NCBI GenBank assembly: GCA_017404505.1
Contig: JAFRCE010000023.1
Location: 1-64,000, forward strand
Length of the DNA stretch: 64,000 nt
Direction of reading: 5' to 3'
Origin: Solobacterium sp.
GTDB taxonomy: Bacteria > Bacillota_I > Bacilli_A > Erysipelotrichales > Erysipelotrichaceae
Shown piece after piece: positions 1 through 8,410 of the stretch (its first letter is position 1; each line of letters opens with the position of its first letter). The position numbers were made by a program, and so were the translations under genes. The notes below the pieces were generated by a model. The model was not told the DNA's origin. It did not search any database and saw nothing but the letters and a program-made list of their open reading frames with translations.

Positions 1-637
1 CATCATCGTCGTCATCTTCAAGATCGCCGAGACCTTCCGGGAAACCGGAGGAAGAACCTTCCATCGCTTCCATCATGGCTGTGCCTGTCAGCTCATCCCA
101 TGGGGTTGTGATGATACGTGCTTCCGGATTCAGTTCACGGATAATCGCAACGTCAGCCTGCAGAACGTCATCAGAAACCATCTGGGTTCTGGAGAGAATC
201 ACACAGGCAGCCGTGGCAATCTGATCATCGAAGAACTCTTTGAAATTCTTATGATAGATCTGGCATCTCTTGGCATCGACAACGGCGCTGTAGCTGTTCA
301 GTTCCAGACCGTCAACTGATTTGATGATCTTGAGAATGTCAGACAGTTTGCCGACACCGGACGGTTCGATCACGATATGATCCGGATGATATTTCTCAAC
401 GACCAGCTTCAGAGCTTCCTGGAAGTCACCCTGCAGGGTGCAGCAGATACAGCCGCTGTTGATCTCGGTGACCTCAATGCCGGCTTCCTGAAGGAAACCG
501 CCGTCAATACCGATCTCACCAAATTCATTTTCAACCAATACTACATTTTTACCTGCAAAAACATCTTTGATCAGTTTCTGGATCAGCGTTGTCTTACCAG
601 CGCCGAGGAATCCGGAAACGACATCAATCTTTGTCAT
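1..637 (-). CDS. CobW/COG0523-family G3E GTPase, truncated at the window edge
   Basis: The reading frame opens at ATG 637 with AAGGTGG just upstream and runs off position 1, so only the N-terminal 212 residues are visible. It shows a Walker A motif GFLGAGKTT at the extreme N-terminus, the family metal-binding motif in the form GCICC, and a Walker B-like IEPSG segment. The visible part ends in an aspartate run (LEDDDDD), matching the acidic or histidine-rich linker of COG0523 proteins. The family comprises metal chaperone GTPases for zinc, cobalt or iron sites; the metal cannot be told here. The C-terminal CobW domain lies outside the window. Confidence 0.88.
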   Translation of the reverse strand, partial: MTKIDVVSGFLGAGKTTLIQKLIKDVFAGKNVVLVENEFGEIGIDGGFLQEAGIEVTEINSGCICCTLQGDFQEALKLVVEKYHPDHIVIEPSGVGKLSDILKIIKSVDGLELNSYSAVVDAKRCQIYHKNFKEFFDDQIATAACVILSRTQMVSDDVLQADVAIIRELNPEARIITTPWDELTGTAMMEAMEGSSSGFPEGLGDLEDDDDD

Positions 638-663
638 AAATCCACCTTCTTTCGTGCGTTATC

Positions 664-669
664 ATTATA
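664..669 (-). promoter_or_regulatory. Putative -10 box of the CobW-type GTPase
   Basis: Read on the minus strand this is TATAAT, 26 bases before the start codon at 637, leaving room for a leader that carries AAGGTGG. A matching -35 is not clear. The same bases also read as TATAAT on the plus strand, where no gene follows. Confidence 0.4.
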
Positions 670-692
670 ATCCCAATGTCAAGTAAACCAAA

Positions 693-2810
693 TCATTTGC
701 CTGCGTTATTCAGCAGAGAAGGGAAGACGTGGGCGAAATAATCCGTGTCATTGAATCCTTCACAGTAAGTAATCTTGTTCGCCACGATACTGCTGATCCG
801 GTCGATATATGCCTGATCGACACTGTCACCGGCTGGTGTGAATTCATCGCTCATCGCATTGTAACTTCCCTTGTCCGTCATCCAGTTATAGTAAATGTCA
901 AATGCCAGCGGGGTCGTTTCTTCAGCGAATACGTCACGTCCCGGGAAGAGACGGGAATCGAATTCGGTTCCGAAAAGATTGGACAGCGTCGGCAGGATAT
1001 CCAGGGAAGAAACCGGATCGGCGATCGTCGTCGGAGTTTCTTTCTCCAATGATCCGGACCAGATGATCAGACGGTTCTGATCACGGTCCAGGAAGTCCGT
1101 GACATCATGACCGTAAAGTTCGGAAAGATACGGCATCTGGCCAAGATCGGCGCCGTAGTCCAGGCCGTAGGGGAAGTGGTCGCCGCAAAGAACGATAACA
1201 GTATCGTCGGCGATGCCTTTTTCCTCCAGCTGCTGCACCATATAAGTCATGGCGTCTTCCAGTTCCAGATTGGCCGCGTAATAGCCTTTGACCGGATCGG
1301 AATAGGGAAGATCCTGAACCCGGTCCCAGTTCTTTCTGCTCATGGCATTACTGTCGGCATCGTAACCGTTATGACCGCTGACGGTCATGTAATAGACATT
1401 GAAAGGCTTGTCCTGTTCAAGATACAAGGGCATCGTTCCCTGGAACATTTCCAGATCGCTCTGCGGCCACTGGTCTTCCACATACGCTTCCATACCGTTT
1501 CCATACCCCATGTAGCCATGCGAATAGCCGAGATTGTTGTGGGTCAGGTCGCGGTCATAGAACGTATAGGTATTGTTATGGAAAGCCCAGCCTTCATAGC
1601 CGAGTCTGCCCAGCTGGGCACCCATCGTCATCAGGTTGTGATAATCCTGGGTATTCTTCAGCGAACTGCCGCCGTTTGTCGGCAGCATACCGAACAGGAT
1701 CTCATATTCACCGCCGGTCGTGCCGGCCGAGGAAGGCTGAATGAAGTTCGTGAAGCGGAAGCCTTTTGTGGCAAGCCGGTACAGCGTCGGCGTCAGATCC
1801 TTGTCAATGATCGTGCCGGAGAAAGCTTCGGCGGTGATCATGATCAGGTTCTTGTCTTTGAACAGTCCGGTGTAATCGTTCTGCAGGGAAGCAGGCTGCG
1901 ATCTGACATAGGCATCCAGACTGCTTTCCAGCGATGAAGCGTTCGCGGCCAGCGCGTCAAAATCAATGTTCATCTGATTGGCTTTGTGCATGATGACATT
2001 CTGTCGGTCACTGTCAGCGCTCATGTTGACCTGTTTGAAGGAACTGCTGCGGCGGAAAACGATTTTTTCGGCATCGAGACGCAGGGCGGTCAGAAGACCG
2101 AAGGACGAAATGTTGTTCTGGAAGTTATACTGATCAAAATAGGACGTCCGGGAAGCGGGATACGCGAATAAGGCACCGAATGTCAATGCCAGAACGGCCA
2201 CCCATACACCGGCTGTTTGCAGGTAACCTTTACGGGATGGACGCTTTTCCGTATCAAAGAGTCTGCCATACATTGCATAAAGCAGGCAGGGCAGAAGATA
2301 CAGCAGGATCTGTAGCAGTCCTTCCTTGCTGAAGACAAGCCGGAAAGCAAGATCACGGAACTCGCCCAGCGCGTCGGAAGCCCCGGCACTCACGGTCCGG
2401 ATATCATAGAAAACCTTAAACTGGCGATATATAAAATAGTTCGCGAGAAACAGAACAGCCGTCAGCGTCACAGCACCGATGCGTACATGACGGCCTGTTT
2501 TCTGATTTTTGAACAGGGATGTCAGGATCCATAGAAGGATGCCGTAGAGAAGCGAGAAAAGCAGGATATGAAGAAGATGCGGCCACCACTGCAGATTGCC
2601 GGCGCTGATCTTCAGAAGCAGTTCGTCATAAAAAAGAAAGCCGCTCAGGATCAGGGCAGGATGTACAGGAAAAGTCTTCGCACTCAGAGTGTTCTGCGGC
2701 TGGACAATGGCGGCCCGGCCGGCGACGGCACTTCCCGATCCGATCAGGGTATTCTCTTTCAGAGACCGGTATTTCGGCTGCTTTTTGAACTTTTTCTTCT
2801 TTTTGCTCAT
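693..2810 (-). CDS. LtaS-like lipoteichoic acid synthase / membrane sulfatase-fold phosphoglycerol transferase
   Basis: This 705-residue protein begins with a lysine-rich cytoplasmic tail, then about five membrane segments between residues 50 and 220, then an extracellular sulfatase-fold domain. The segment NLIMITAEAFS near residue 323, the AGTTGGE motif near 365-370 (matching the GKTSDSE nucleophile region of LtaS, so a threonine near 367 is the likely nucleophile) and the later metal-binding CGDHFPYG motif mark the LTA synthase family. Such enzymes build polyglycerol-phosphate on the outer membrane face. The length is slightly above the usual 620-650. A GTG in frame at 2816 is possible, but ATG 2810 is preferred. 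It is transcribed away from the HAD gene at 2892. Confidence 0.85.
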   Translation of the reverse strand: MSKKKKKFKKQPKYRSLKENTLIGSGSAVAGRAAIVQPQNTLSAKTFPVHPALILSGFLFYDELLLKISAGNLQWWPHLLHILLFSLLYGILLWILTSLFKNQKTGRHVRIGAVTLTAVLFLANYFIYRQFKVFYDIRTVSAGASDALGEFRDLAFRLVFSKEGLLQILLYLLPCLLYAMYGRLFDTEKRPSRKGYLQTAGVWVAVLALTFGALFAYPASRTSYFDQYNFQNNISSFGLLTALRLDAEKIVFRRSSSFKQVNMSADSDRQNVIMHKANQMNIDFDALAANASSLESSLDAYVRSQPASLQNDYTGLFKDKNLIMITAEAFSGTIIDKDLTPTLYRLATKGFRFTNFIQPSSAGTTGGEYEILFGMLPTNGGSSLKNTQDYHNLMTMGAQLGRLGYEGWAFHNNTYTFYDRDLTHNNLGYSHGYMGYGNGMEAYVEDQWPQSDLEMFQGTMPLYLEQDKPFNVYYMTVSGHNGYDADSNAMSRKNWDRVQDLPYSDPVKGYYAANLELEDAMTYMVQQLEEKGIADDTVIVLCGDHFPYGLDYGADLGQMPYLSELYGHDVTDFLDRDQNRLIIWSGSLEKETPTTIADPVSSLDILPTLSNLFGTEFDSRLFPGRDVFAEETTPLAFDIYYNWMTDKGSYNAMSDEFTPAGDSVDQAYIDRISSIVANKITYCEGFNDTDYFAHVFPSLLNNAGK

Positions 2811-2818
2811 ATGCACCT

Positions 2819-2847
2819 ATTATCGATGCTTTTTCATCTGATTACAA
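2819..2847 (-). promoter_or_regulatory. Promoter of the LtaS-like gene with a very short leader
   Basis: On the minus strand TTGTAA (2842-2847) is followed after 17 bases by GATAAT (2819-2824). The -10 box ends only 8 bases before ATG 2810, so the leader would be about two bases unless transcription starts further upstream. AGGTG lies 3 bases from the ATG, too close for a normal ribosome binding site. Confidence 0.55.
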
Positions 2848-2879
2848 ACGAAAAACATGCGTAGGAAAGAATTTCCCAT

Positions 2880-2885
2880 TATGAT
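2880..2885 (+). promoter_or_regulatory. -10 box placing +1 on the ATG of the HAD hydrolase gene
   Basis: TATGAT is followed by six bases and then ATG 2892. No Shine-Dalgarno sequence is present. The -35 region is not recognisable. It is one of a recurring class in this window. Confidence 0.45.
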
Positions 2886-2891
2886 AAATAC

Positions 2892-3689
2892 ATGGAACGA
2901 AAATTCATCTTTTTTGACATCGACGGCACATTGACGACTCATGACGGACTCGATGCTTACATTCCGGACTCGGCCAGAGAGGCCATCCGTCTTCTGCAGA
3001 AAAACGGCCATCTTGCCGTTCTGGCTTCCGGCCGGCAGTATTACACGATGCGGCCCTTCATGCAGGATCTTGGTATTCCTCATGCCGTGACCGACGGCGG
3101 CAACGGACTTGTCAAAGACCATGTGTTTCTCGGCTGTGATCCGCTCGATCCCGGTTTTGTGAAAACACTGTGCGAGGAACTGGATGAAAAGAAGATACCC
3201 TATGCGGTCATGATCGATCCGGCTGTCAATGTCCTATATGCGACGCCGCAGATGATCGGTAATAGAGAAAAACTGGTCTTCGATCTGATTCCGGTGCAGG
3301 TCACGGATGATTTTGACAAAACGGACATTTACAAGATCTTCATGGCAGTCAGCCGCGGGGAAGAGGAAAGAATTGAAACACTCGATCTGAACTTCGTCAA
3401 CCGCTGGGAAGATGACAATATATGCATTGAACCGACCGATAAGTTTGTCGGTATCCAGAGACTGACAGAACTGCTGGGCGGCCGGATGGAAGATGTCGTG
3501 ATCTTCGGTGACGGGTATAATGATATCCGGATGTTTGAGAAGATTCCCTTCAGCATCGCTATGGGCAACGCTGTGCAGGAGTTGAAAGACATCGCCTTTT
3601 ATGTGACGGCAGACGCGAAAGATGACGGTATATGGAAAGCCTGCGAGCATTTCGGCTGGCTGAAAGGAGAAGAAAATGGCATTGTTTGA
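2892..3689 (+). CDS. Cof-type HAD-IIB phosphatase
   Basis: The 265-residue protein has the HAD motif I DIDGT (Asp9 and Asp11), motif II ASGRQ, and the closing GDGYNDIRMF motif near residue 205. This is the standard layout of Cof/YbiV/YwpJ-type sugar-phosphate or nucleotide phosphatases with a type IIB cap. The substrate is unknown. It opens a four-gene plus-strand operon, and its end overlaps the start of the DUF4241 gene by 14 bases, which suggests translational coupling. The start has no ribosome binding site and appears leaderless. Confidence 0.88.
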   Translation: MERKFIFFDIDGTLTTHDGLDAYIPDSAREAIRLLQKNGHLAVLASGRQYYTMRPFMQDLGIPHAVTDGGNGLVKDHVFLGCDPLDPGFVKTLCEELDEKKIPYAVMIDPAVNVLYATPQMIGNREKLVFDLIPVQVTDDFDKTDIYKIFMAVSRGEEERIETLDLNFVNRWEDDNICIEPTDKFVGIQRLTELLGGRMEDVVIFGDGYNDIRMFEKIPFSIAMGNAVQELKDIAFYVTADAKDDGIWKACEHFGWLKGEENGIV

Positions 3690-4812
3690 TTTTCTGAAAA
3701 AGAAAAAAGAAGAACCTGTACAGGAAGAAACGGAAAAAGGACCATGGGAACTGGCCTATCAGGCACAGCCCGATGTCTATCAGGGACCGGACGGGAATCT
3801 GCTGATGAACTTCACCCTGACAGAAGGAACGGAAACGATCCTGCCGGTGGATCCGCAGCGTATGTTCCGCATCAAAGGCCAGGAAGTCAGCGATATCCGG
3901 CTTGGCTTATGCAGTCTGCAGGAAAAGGAAATCATTGCTGTTCTGCCGTATTACGGCAGTATCCAGGCACTCAGTTCCTATGTGCAGGATATCCAGGGAC
4001 AGTATGTGCTGCTGCGGGGGCTCAGCCATGAAGAATTACAGAAACTCGCCCGGGAAGTCAGTGAAGCGGGAAAGCGGCAGGCGGTTCTGCAGAATGCGTT
4101 TGCCAGAAACCTGGAATTCCTGTCCAGAGATGAAGCGGATCCGGAAACCGTACAGCGGGTCTTTGCCAACGAAAAGGTACAGCTCTTTACTTTTGAAGAT
4201 GTCCGCTTTCCGACCGGAAACATTCTCTGTGCCGATCCGTTCTGCACCCTGACGGACGAAGATGAACTGACGCTTCTGGAAGAAACCGTGCCGGCGGGGA
4301 CATATCCCGTTTCACTTGCCATTGTTCATATGCCGCATGATTCCGTGCGGATCGCCGGTATGAAACTGGCGATCAGTGAGACACCAGCTGAGACATATCA
4401 GCCGGCGGAAACCTGGTATATGCGCAACGGCCTGCATAAAGAAGGGCTGATGGGCTTCGCGGTGGAAGCCGGACTGGCCTGCTTCGCGGACGAGAAGGCG
4501 GCAGAAGCGGCCCGCGCGTTCTTCCGGACCTGGAAAGAAGAACACCCCGGTGTGAGTTTTTACAATGAATACTTCGCGCCGCTGTTCCGGGAAAGCTATG
4601 AAGCTTATCCTGATCTGCAGAGGGACGAAGGTGACTTCATCCGCTGGCAGATCCCGGACAGCGAAGAGGAAATCGTCATCTGCGCGAGCGGCTATGGCGA
4701 CGGCTATTACAGCACGTTCTGCGGCTATGACAGCCAGGAAAAACTGAGTGAGATCGTCGCCATGTTCATTGATCCGCAGCTGTTTGAGGAGAATGATCAT
4801 GACGAAGCTTGA
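3676..4812 (+). CDS. DUF4241 domain protein
   Basis: The 378-residue protein has a lysine-rich N-terminal tail (FLKKKKEE), an uncharacterised middle and a C-terminal half typical of DUF4241. The recognisable pieces are the AGTYPVSLAIVHMP stretch near residue 214, GFAVEAGLACFADEKAAEA near 259, and a closing ASGYGDGYYSTFCGYD near 343. DUF4241 proteins are found in polymorphic-toxin immunity neighbourhoods and as stand-alone cytosolic proteins. No toxin gene is visible nearby, so no function is assigned. Both ends overlap neighbouring genes of the operon. Confidence 0.7.
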   Translation: MALFDFLKKKKEEPVQEETEKGPWELAYQAQPDVYQGPDGNLLMNFTLTEGTETILPVDPQRMFRIKGQEVSDIRLGLCSLQEKEIIAVLPYYGSIQALSSYVQDIQGQYVLLRGLSHEELQKLAREVSEAGKRQAVLQNAFARNLEFLSRDEADPETVQRVFANEKVQLFTFEDVRFPTGNILCADPFCTLTDEDELTLLEETVPAGTYPVSLAIVHMPHDSVRIAGMKLAISETPAETYQPAETWYMRNGLHKEGLMGFAVEAGLACFADEKAAEAARAFFRTWKEEHPGVSFYNEYFAPLFRESYEAYPDLQRDEGDFIRWQIPDSEEEIVICASGYGDGYYSTFCGYDSQEKLSEIVAMFIDPQLFEENDHDEA

Positions 4813-5233
4813 AATATATGGATATCAGGAATATGCGAAAGGTCTGATGAATCTGGCTTCTTCCATGTCTGCCTGGATGGGACCTTCGTTCTGTGATGCG
4901 TACTGCTATCTTCCGGAAGAATTCGAAGCGGAATTCATCCGGGATATGAGAATGAAAAAAATGCCGGCATACGAAGAATGCCCGGACAGTGACAGGGACA
5001 CTTTTGTGGAACTGTTCGGCAAAGAGGAAAAACAGCTTCTCGATGGCCTGCAGTACTGGCTGAACTTTGAACTCGGTCCGTTTGAAAAAGCGTACCGGAT
5101 CGTCGACGAGGAAAAACTGCTGAACCGGATGGACGGCAACCGGAACAATACCCGTTTCTTCTTTCTGGAAACGATCCGCATCCTGAAGTACCGGAAGGTC
5201 ATCCTGGTGCTGGTGTGCGGCAACAACGAGTAG
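4799..5233 (+). CDS. Conserved-looking small acidic protein of unknown function
   Basis: ATG 4799 follows TGAGGAGAATGATC inside the 3' end of the DUF4241 gene, which gives GAGGAG as a ribosome binding site; a start further upstream would lack one. The 144-residue product is rich in acidic and aromatic residues, has no signal peptide or membrane segment, and carries no motif that I recognise. Its overlap with the DUF4241 gene suggests that the two are made together. It may be an accessory to DUF4241, but this is a guess from position only. Confidence 0.65.
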   Translation: MTKLEIYGYQEYAKGLMNLASSMSAWMGPSFCDAYCYLPEEFEAEFIRDMRMKKMPAYEECPDSDRDTFVELFGKEEKQLLDGLQYWLNFELGPFEKAYRIVDEEKLLNRMDGNRNNTRFFFLETIRILKYRKVILVLVCGNNE

Positions 5234-5242
5234 GTGATCAAT

Positions 5243-5959
5243 ATGAAACTGGAAGGGAAAATTGCAGTCGTAACAGGAGCTGCGGCCGGTATTGGCCGGG
5301 CTATGAAGGAAAAACTGCTGGAAAAAGGATGCCAGGTGATCGGCATCGATACCGGCGCGGAAGAATACGAAGACGAAAGGGAAATCTCCTGCCGTGGCGA
5401 CATCAGCGACGCGGACGCGATCCGTACGATCCGCGATCGGGCGAAAGAGAAATTCGGTCATGTGGATCTTCTGATCAACAATGCCGGTATACAGACAGTG
5501 GCGCCGTTTGAAGAGACGACGATCGAGGATTTCCGGCGGGTCATCGATGTCAATCTGACCGGAACGTTTATCTGCACCAAACTGTTCACGGAAATCATGC
5601 CGGAAGGCTCCGCCATTCTGAATGTCGTCAGCGTGCATCATGACGTGCCCAGACTAAACAAGTTCGGCTACGATGCCTCCAAGGCAGGCGAGGCGATGCT
5701 GACAAAGGAAACCGCTCTGGCATTGTGCAAAAGAAGGATCACCTGCAATGCCATCGCCATCGGCGCCGTGTCTTCACCGATGAATGCCGACTGGCTTGAC
5801 GATCCGGAAGCGGTGGCGCATGTCAAAGCGAATATCCCGATGGACTGGATCGCGAGACCGGAAGAAATCGCCGAAGCCGAGATCCATATCCTGGAAGACT
5901 TCGCGGATCTCTGCACCGGCAGTATCTTCACTGTCGACGGCGGCCGCAGCCTGCGCTGA
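5243..5959 (+). CDS. Short-chain dehydrogenase/reductase (FabG-like)
   Basis: The 238-residue protein has the TGAAAGIG cofactor motif at residues 11-18, NNAG near 80, a serine in NVVSVHHD and the catalytic YDASK motif near 145, then a closing TVDGG. This is a complete classical SDR. ATG 5243 is preferred to the in-frame GTG 5234, because AGGTG lies at proper distance before 5243. It is the last gene of the HAD/DUF4241 operon and is followed by a strong bidirectional terminator. The substrate cannot be predicted. Confidence 0.85.
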   Translation: MKLEGKIAVVTGAAAGIGRAMKEKLLEKGCQVIGIDTGAEEYEDEREISCRGDISDADAIRTIRDRAKEKFGHVDLLINNAGIQTVAPFEETTIEDFRRVIDVNLTGTFICTKLFTEIMPEGSAILNVVSVHHDVPRLNKFGYDASKAGEAMLTKETALALCKRRITCNAIAIGAVSSPMNADWLDDPEAVAHVKANIPMDWIARPEEIAEAEIHILEDFADLCTGSIFTVDGGRSLR

Positions 5960-5968
5960 ATATAAAAG

Positions 5969-6010
5969 AAAATGCATATCGTCTGTAGCAGATACAGAGA
6001 TATGCATTTT
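5969..6010. terminator. Bidirectional hairpin between convergent SDR and DUF2812 genes
   Basis: A perfect 12-bp stem (AAAATGCATATC paired with GATATGCATTTT) with an 18-base loop closes the gap between the plus-strand SDR and the minus-strand DUF2812 gene. The A/T ends serve both directions. Confidence 0.8.
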
Positions 6011-6015
6011 CAAGT

Positions 6016-6516
6016 TTATTCGTGCAGTCTTCTGTCTTTTTCCAGGGCTTCGATCTTGCCGTGAATGCGGCCGAGTCCGTACATCAGAAGGGCGGCGCAG
6101 AGCAGATTCAGGAAACCGACCCGGACCGGATTGAAAGCGTTGAGCAGACCGACGGCGATATTCATAAAACCGATGATCATCAGTACACGGGCGATTTTCT
6201 GCAGATGTTCGATGCGGGAATCAATATCGGAATAGATGTTGAATTCACCGTATTCTGTCTTTCTGCGGAAATAGATCCATTGAAACAGCCGGCCGACCTT
6301 TTCGGCTCCGGTTTCTTCCATGAAACTGATATATTCCGGATCCGGACTGTGCATTTCCAGGCGGACCGTGTATTCACCCGGTTCACACTGCCGGAAGGTG
6401 TAGGTGCAGAAACCGACGCCATCCAGTACCCAGCCCTGTTCCGCCATTTCGTTCAGCCATTCTTCTTCTTTTTCAAAATCCCAGACCCAATACCATCTGT
6501 AAACTGTCTTTGTCAT
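6016..6516 (-). CDS. DUF2812 membrane protein
   Basis: The 166-residue protein opens with YRWYWVWDFEKEEEWLNEMAEQGW-like residues typical of DUF2812, has a beta-rich middle, and ends with two hydrophobic segments near residues 113-148 and a charged tail. DUF2812 proteins usually sit directly behind a PadR regulator, as here, where its start shares a base with the stop of the padR gene. The pair resembles Bacillota PadR-regulated envelope stress units. GAGGAG precedes the ATG. Confidence 0.8.
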   Translation of the reverse strand: MTKTVYRWYWVWDFEKEEEWLNEMAEQGWVLDGVGFCTYTFRQCEPGEYTVRLEMHSPDPEYISFMEETGAEKVGRLFQWIYFRRKTEYGEFNIYSDIDSRIEHLQKIARVLMIIGFMNIAVGLLNAFNPVRVGFLNLLCAALLMYGLGRIHGKIEALEKDRRLHE

Positions 6517-6833
6517 TATTTTTCTCCTCTGAGAACCGCTTCTCCGTTCTCCGCCAGTTCTTTCAGACGGGCAATTTCATCCTGTAGGATCATCAGCCCG
6601 TCTTCGGTGATCCTGTATTCCTTGCGCCTGCTTCCCGCTTCCACCGGGAGCTGGACGATCCATCCTTTTTCCACCAGAGCGTTCAGTGCTCCGTAGAGCG
6701 TTCCCGCCGCCAGCCGGATCCGCCGCTGTGAATACTCCTCCACGACCTGCATGATGCCGTAGCCATGTCGAGGCTGTACCAGAGCGAGCAGGATGTAGTA
6801 TGTCGTTTCTGTCAATGCATAACTGTCAGCCAT
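6516..6833 (-). CDS. PadR-family transcriptional regulator
   Basis: The 105-residue protein begins MADSYALTETTYYILLAL and has the PadR winged-helix pattern with RHGYGIMQ near residue 22, GTLYGALNALVEKGWI near 46 and a basic wing (SRRKEYRIT). ATG 6833 is chosen because GGAGG lies 8 bases before it; the longer frame from 6872 would begin inside the operator DNA. It forms an operon with DUF2812 and is almost surely autoregulated, as two matched inverted repeats overlap its promoter. Confidence 0.88.
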   Translation of the reverse strand: MADSYALTETTYYILLALVQPRHGYGIMQVVEEYSQRRIRLAAGTLYGALNALVEKGWIVQLPVEAGSRRKEYRITEDGLMILQDEIARLKELAENGEAVLRGEK

Positions 6834-6847
6834 ATATTGTCCTCCGT

Positions 6848-6866
6848 TATATCGCCCTCCGATATA
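6848..6866. promoter_or_regulatory. PadR operator 2
   Basis: TATATCG and CGATATA form a perfect inverted repeat with a 5-base spacer. It covers the early transcribed region of the padR-DUF2812 operon. Confidence 0.7.
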
Positions 6867-6876
6867 TCGCAATCAC

Positions 6877-6905
6877 AATATATCGTAAGCCGATATATAT
6901 GTCAA
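6877..6905 (-). promoter_or_regulatory. padR promoter with embedded operator 1
   Basis: On the minus strand, TTGACA (6900-6905), a 17-base spacer and TATATT (6877-6882) make a near-consensus promoter. The inverted repeat TATATCG-N5-CGATATA (6879-6897) fills the spacer. It is the same repeat as operator 2 and its centre is 31 bp away, about three helical turns. Confidence 0.8.
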
Positions 6906-6921
6906 CAGGAAAACATAAAAA

Positions 6922-6953
6922 AAGACCGTTTTTTTCAAACGGTCTTGCGGTAC
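6922..6953 (-). terminator. Terminator of the kinase/phosphoesterase/IIB operon
   Basis: A 10-bp stem, AAGACCGTTT paired with AAACGGTCTT, is followed on the minus strand by a run of seven T. Confidence 0.8.
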
Positions 6954-6956
6954 GTA

Positions 6957-7421
6957 TTATTCCGGCAGGGGACGGACATAGGTGATGGTTTTGAAGCCTT
7001 CGTCCAGATTCGGAATTTCAAACTTGCTTTTTTCGTATTCGTAGAAGTTGCGCAGCTGCTGTTCATTCTTCAGCAGTTCATCCAGCATCTTCTCACTTGG
7101 CTGTACGACGACGCATTCGATCGGTGTGTCGGTGACGAACTGGACAGCTTCGATGTAGTAGGCGCGGGCTTCCCTTGGCAGCATCTGATGTTCCAGGATC
7201 AGAACGTCGTCGTCTTTCATGTGACGGATCTTATTCTGCATCTCTTCCCGGCAGTACAGTTGGGCATTGTAGGCGATTTTGCTGATCTCCTCGTTGCTTT
7301 GCGCCATCATGACATGCTGGGAAAAGGTATCGATGTCAATGACATCCGCGTCGGGAAATTCTCTGGCGATATAAAAGCTTTTGCCGGACAGGGAAGGTCC
7401 GATGACAAATATGATTCTCAT
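6957..7421 (-). CDS. P-loop kinase / AAA-type NTPase, small
   Basis: The 154-residue protein has a Walker A motif GPSLSGKS at residues 8-15 followed by a polynucleotide-kinase-like pattern in which DVIDIDTFSQ follows the first helix and VLILEHQML supplies a Walker B-like strand. It resembles small zeta-toxin/PNK-type kinases. The phosphate acceptor is unknown. It is the last gene of a three-gene operon and begins 11 bases after a calcineurin-type phosphoesterase, with GGAGGAG upstream. Confidence 0.7.
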   Translation of the reverse strand: MRIIFVIGPSLSGKSFYIAREFPDADVIDIDTFSQHVMMAQSNEEISKIAYNAQLYCREEMQNKIRHMKDDDVLILEHQMLPREARAYYIEAVQFVTDTPIECVVVQPSEKMLDELLKNEQQLRNFYEYEKSKFEIPNLDEGFKTITYVRPLPE

Positions 7422-7432
7422 ATCTCCTCCAA

Positions 7433-8371
7433 TTATTCTGCCAAACTCTTTTCAAGTATCTGTGTTTCTTTGATCGTTACCAGTGGTTTTTCCCTGCTCT
7501 TGTCAAACAGGTCGATGTCATAGTACGGCTCGTCATGCTTGAACATGGTTCCCCACGGCATGACCTGGGTGATCTTGCCCATCAGGATCTCTTCGTCAAT
7601 CTTGATCAGCACGGTATCGTGCTTCATGTATTTCGGCACACCCATCATGGTTTCCGAATCGGCGATCGTTTTGCCAAGCTTGATGATGCGCGAGAAAATG
7701 ATGGTTACCCGGTCGTTGACGTCGATATTGTAATGGTAGTGACCGCAGTACCAGTGTTTGAATTCCACACCCTGGTAAATGGCTTCCAGGCAGTGGGTGA
7801 TGGAATCGGCGTGGTATTGGCCTTTTTTGACAAAGAACTGCAGATTGGAAGGCAGACAGTGGGTGATGATGTAGTCTACCTTATTGTCGTGTTTTGCCAG
7901 ATTCTGGAACGCGTGGCGCATTTCATCTTCGTTCGGCACTTCTTCCGGCCACCAGAATTTGCCGATCACGGCTTTCGTGTCACCGACAGCCGGACCGCGG
8001 TCATGGGAGGCGGCGCCGCCCATGAAGAGAATCTTGTTGCCTTCAATGTCAAAGATTTCGCCGCGCATCATGTGCAGGACTTTGGGACGGATCTCATGAA
8101 CGAGACCGCCGTGCCATTCCTTCACAGGGAAACTGTTGAGTCGGGGAAAACACTCGTGATTGCCGTCGGCGAAAAGGGTGGTCCAGGGCTGCTCGTTCAG
8201 CCATTTGAGCCACTTGCGTTCTTTCCGGTCCTCACGCTTGTAGTTCCAGATCAGTCCGAAATCACCGCAGATAATGACATAGTCGTCCTTTGTCATCTGC
8301 TTTGTAATGTCGTTCTCCATCAGTTTGCGGATGTCGATAGAGCCGTGTATATCTCCGGTTACATAAATCAT
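7433..8371 (-). CDS. Calcineurin-like metallophosphoesterase
   Basis: The 312-residue protein starts MIYVTGDIHGS, giving the first metal site (Asp7, His9), then GDFGLIW near residue 37, GNHE near 72 and a late GHYHYNID motif near 210. This is a complete metallophosphoesterase active site. ATG 8371 is chosen over the TTG at 8386, since GGAAAAG lies six bases before it. The C-terminal 80 residues hold an extra domain that I do not recognise. The neighbours are a P-loop kinase and a PTS-IIB-like protein. The substrate is unknown. Confidence 0.85.
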   Translation of the reverse strand: MIYVTGDIHGSIDIRKLMENDITKQMTKDDYVIICGDFGLIWNYKREDRKERKWLKWLNEQPWTTLFADGNHECFPRLNSFPVKEWHGGLVHEIRPKVLHMMRGEIFDIEGNKILFMGGAASHDRGPAVGDTKAVIGKFWWPEEVPNEDEMRHAFQNLAKHDNKVDYIITHCLPSNLQFFVKKGQYHADSITHCLEAIYQGVEFKHWYCGHYHYNIDVNDRVTIIFSRIIKLGKTIADSETMMGVPKYMKHDTVLIKIDEEILMGKITQVMPWGTMFKHDEPYYDIDLFDKSREKPLVTIKETQILEKSLAE

Positions 8372-8410
8372 AATTATCTTTTCCAATCTAACGATTAAGT
8401 GATGATATGG

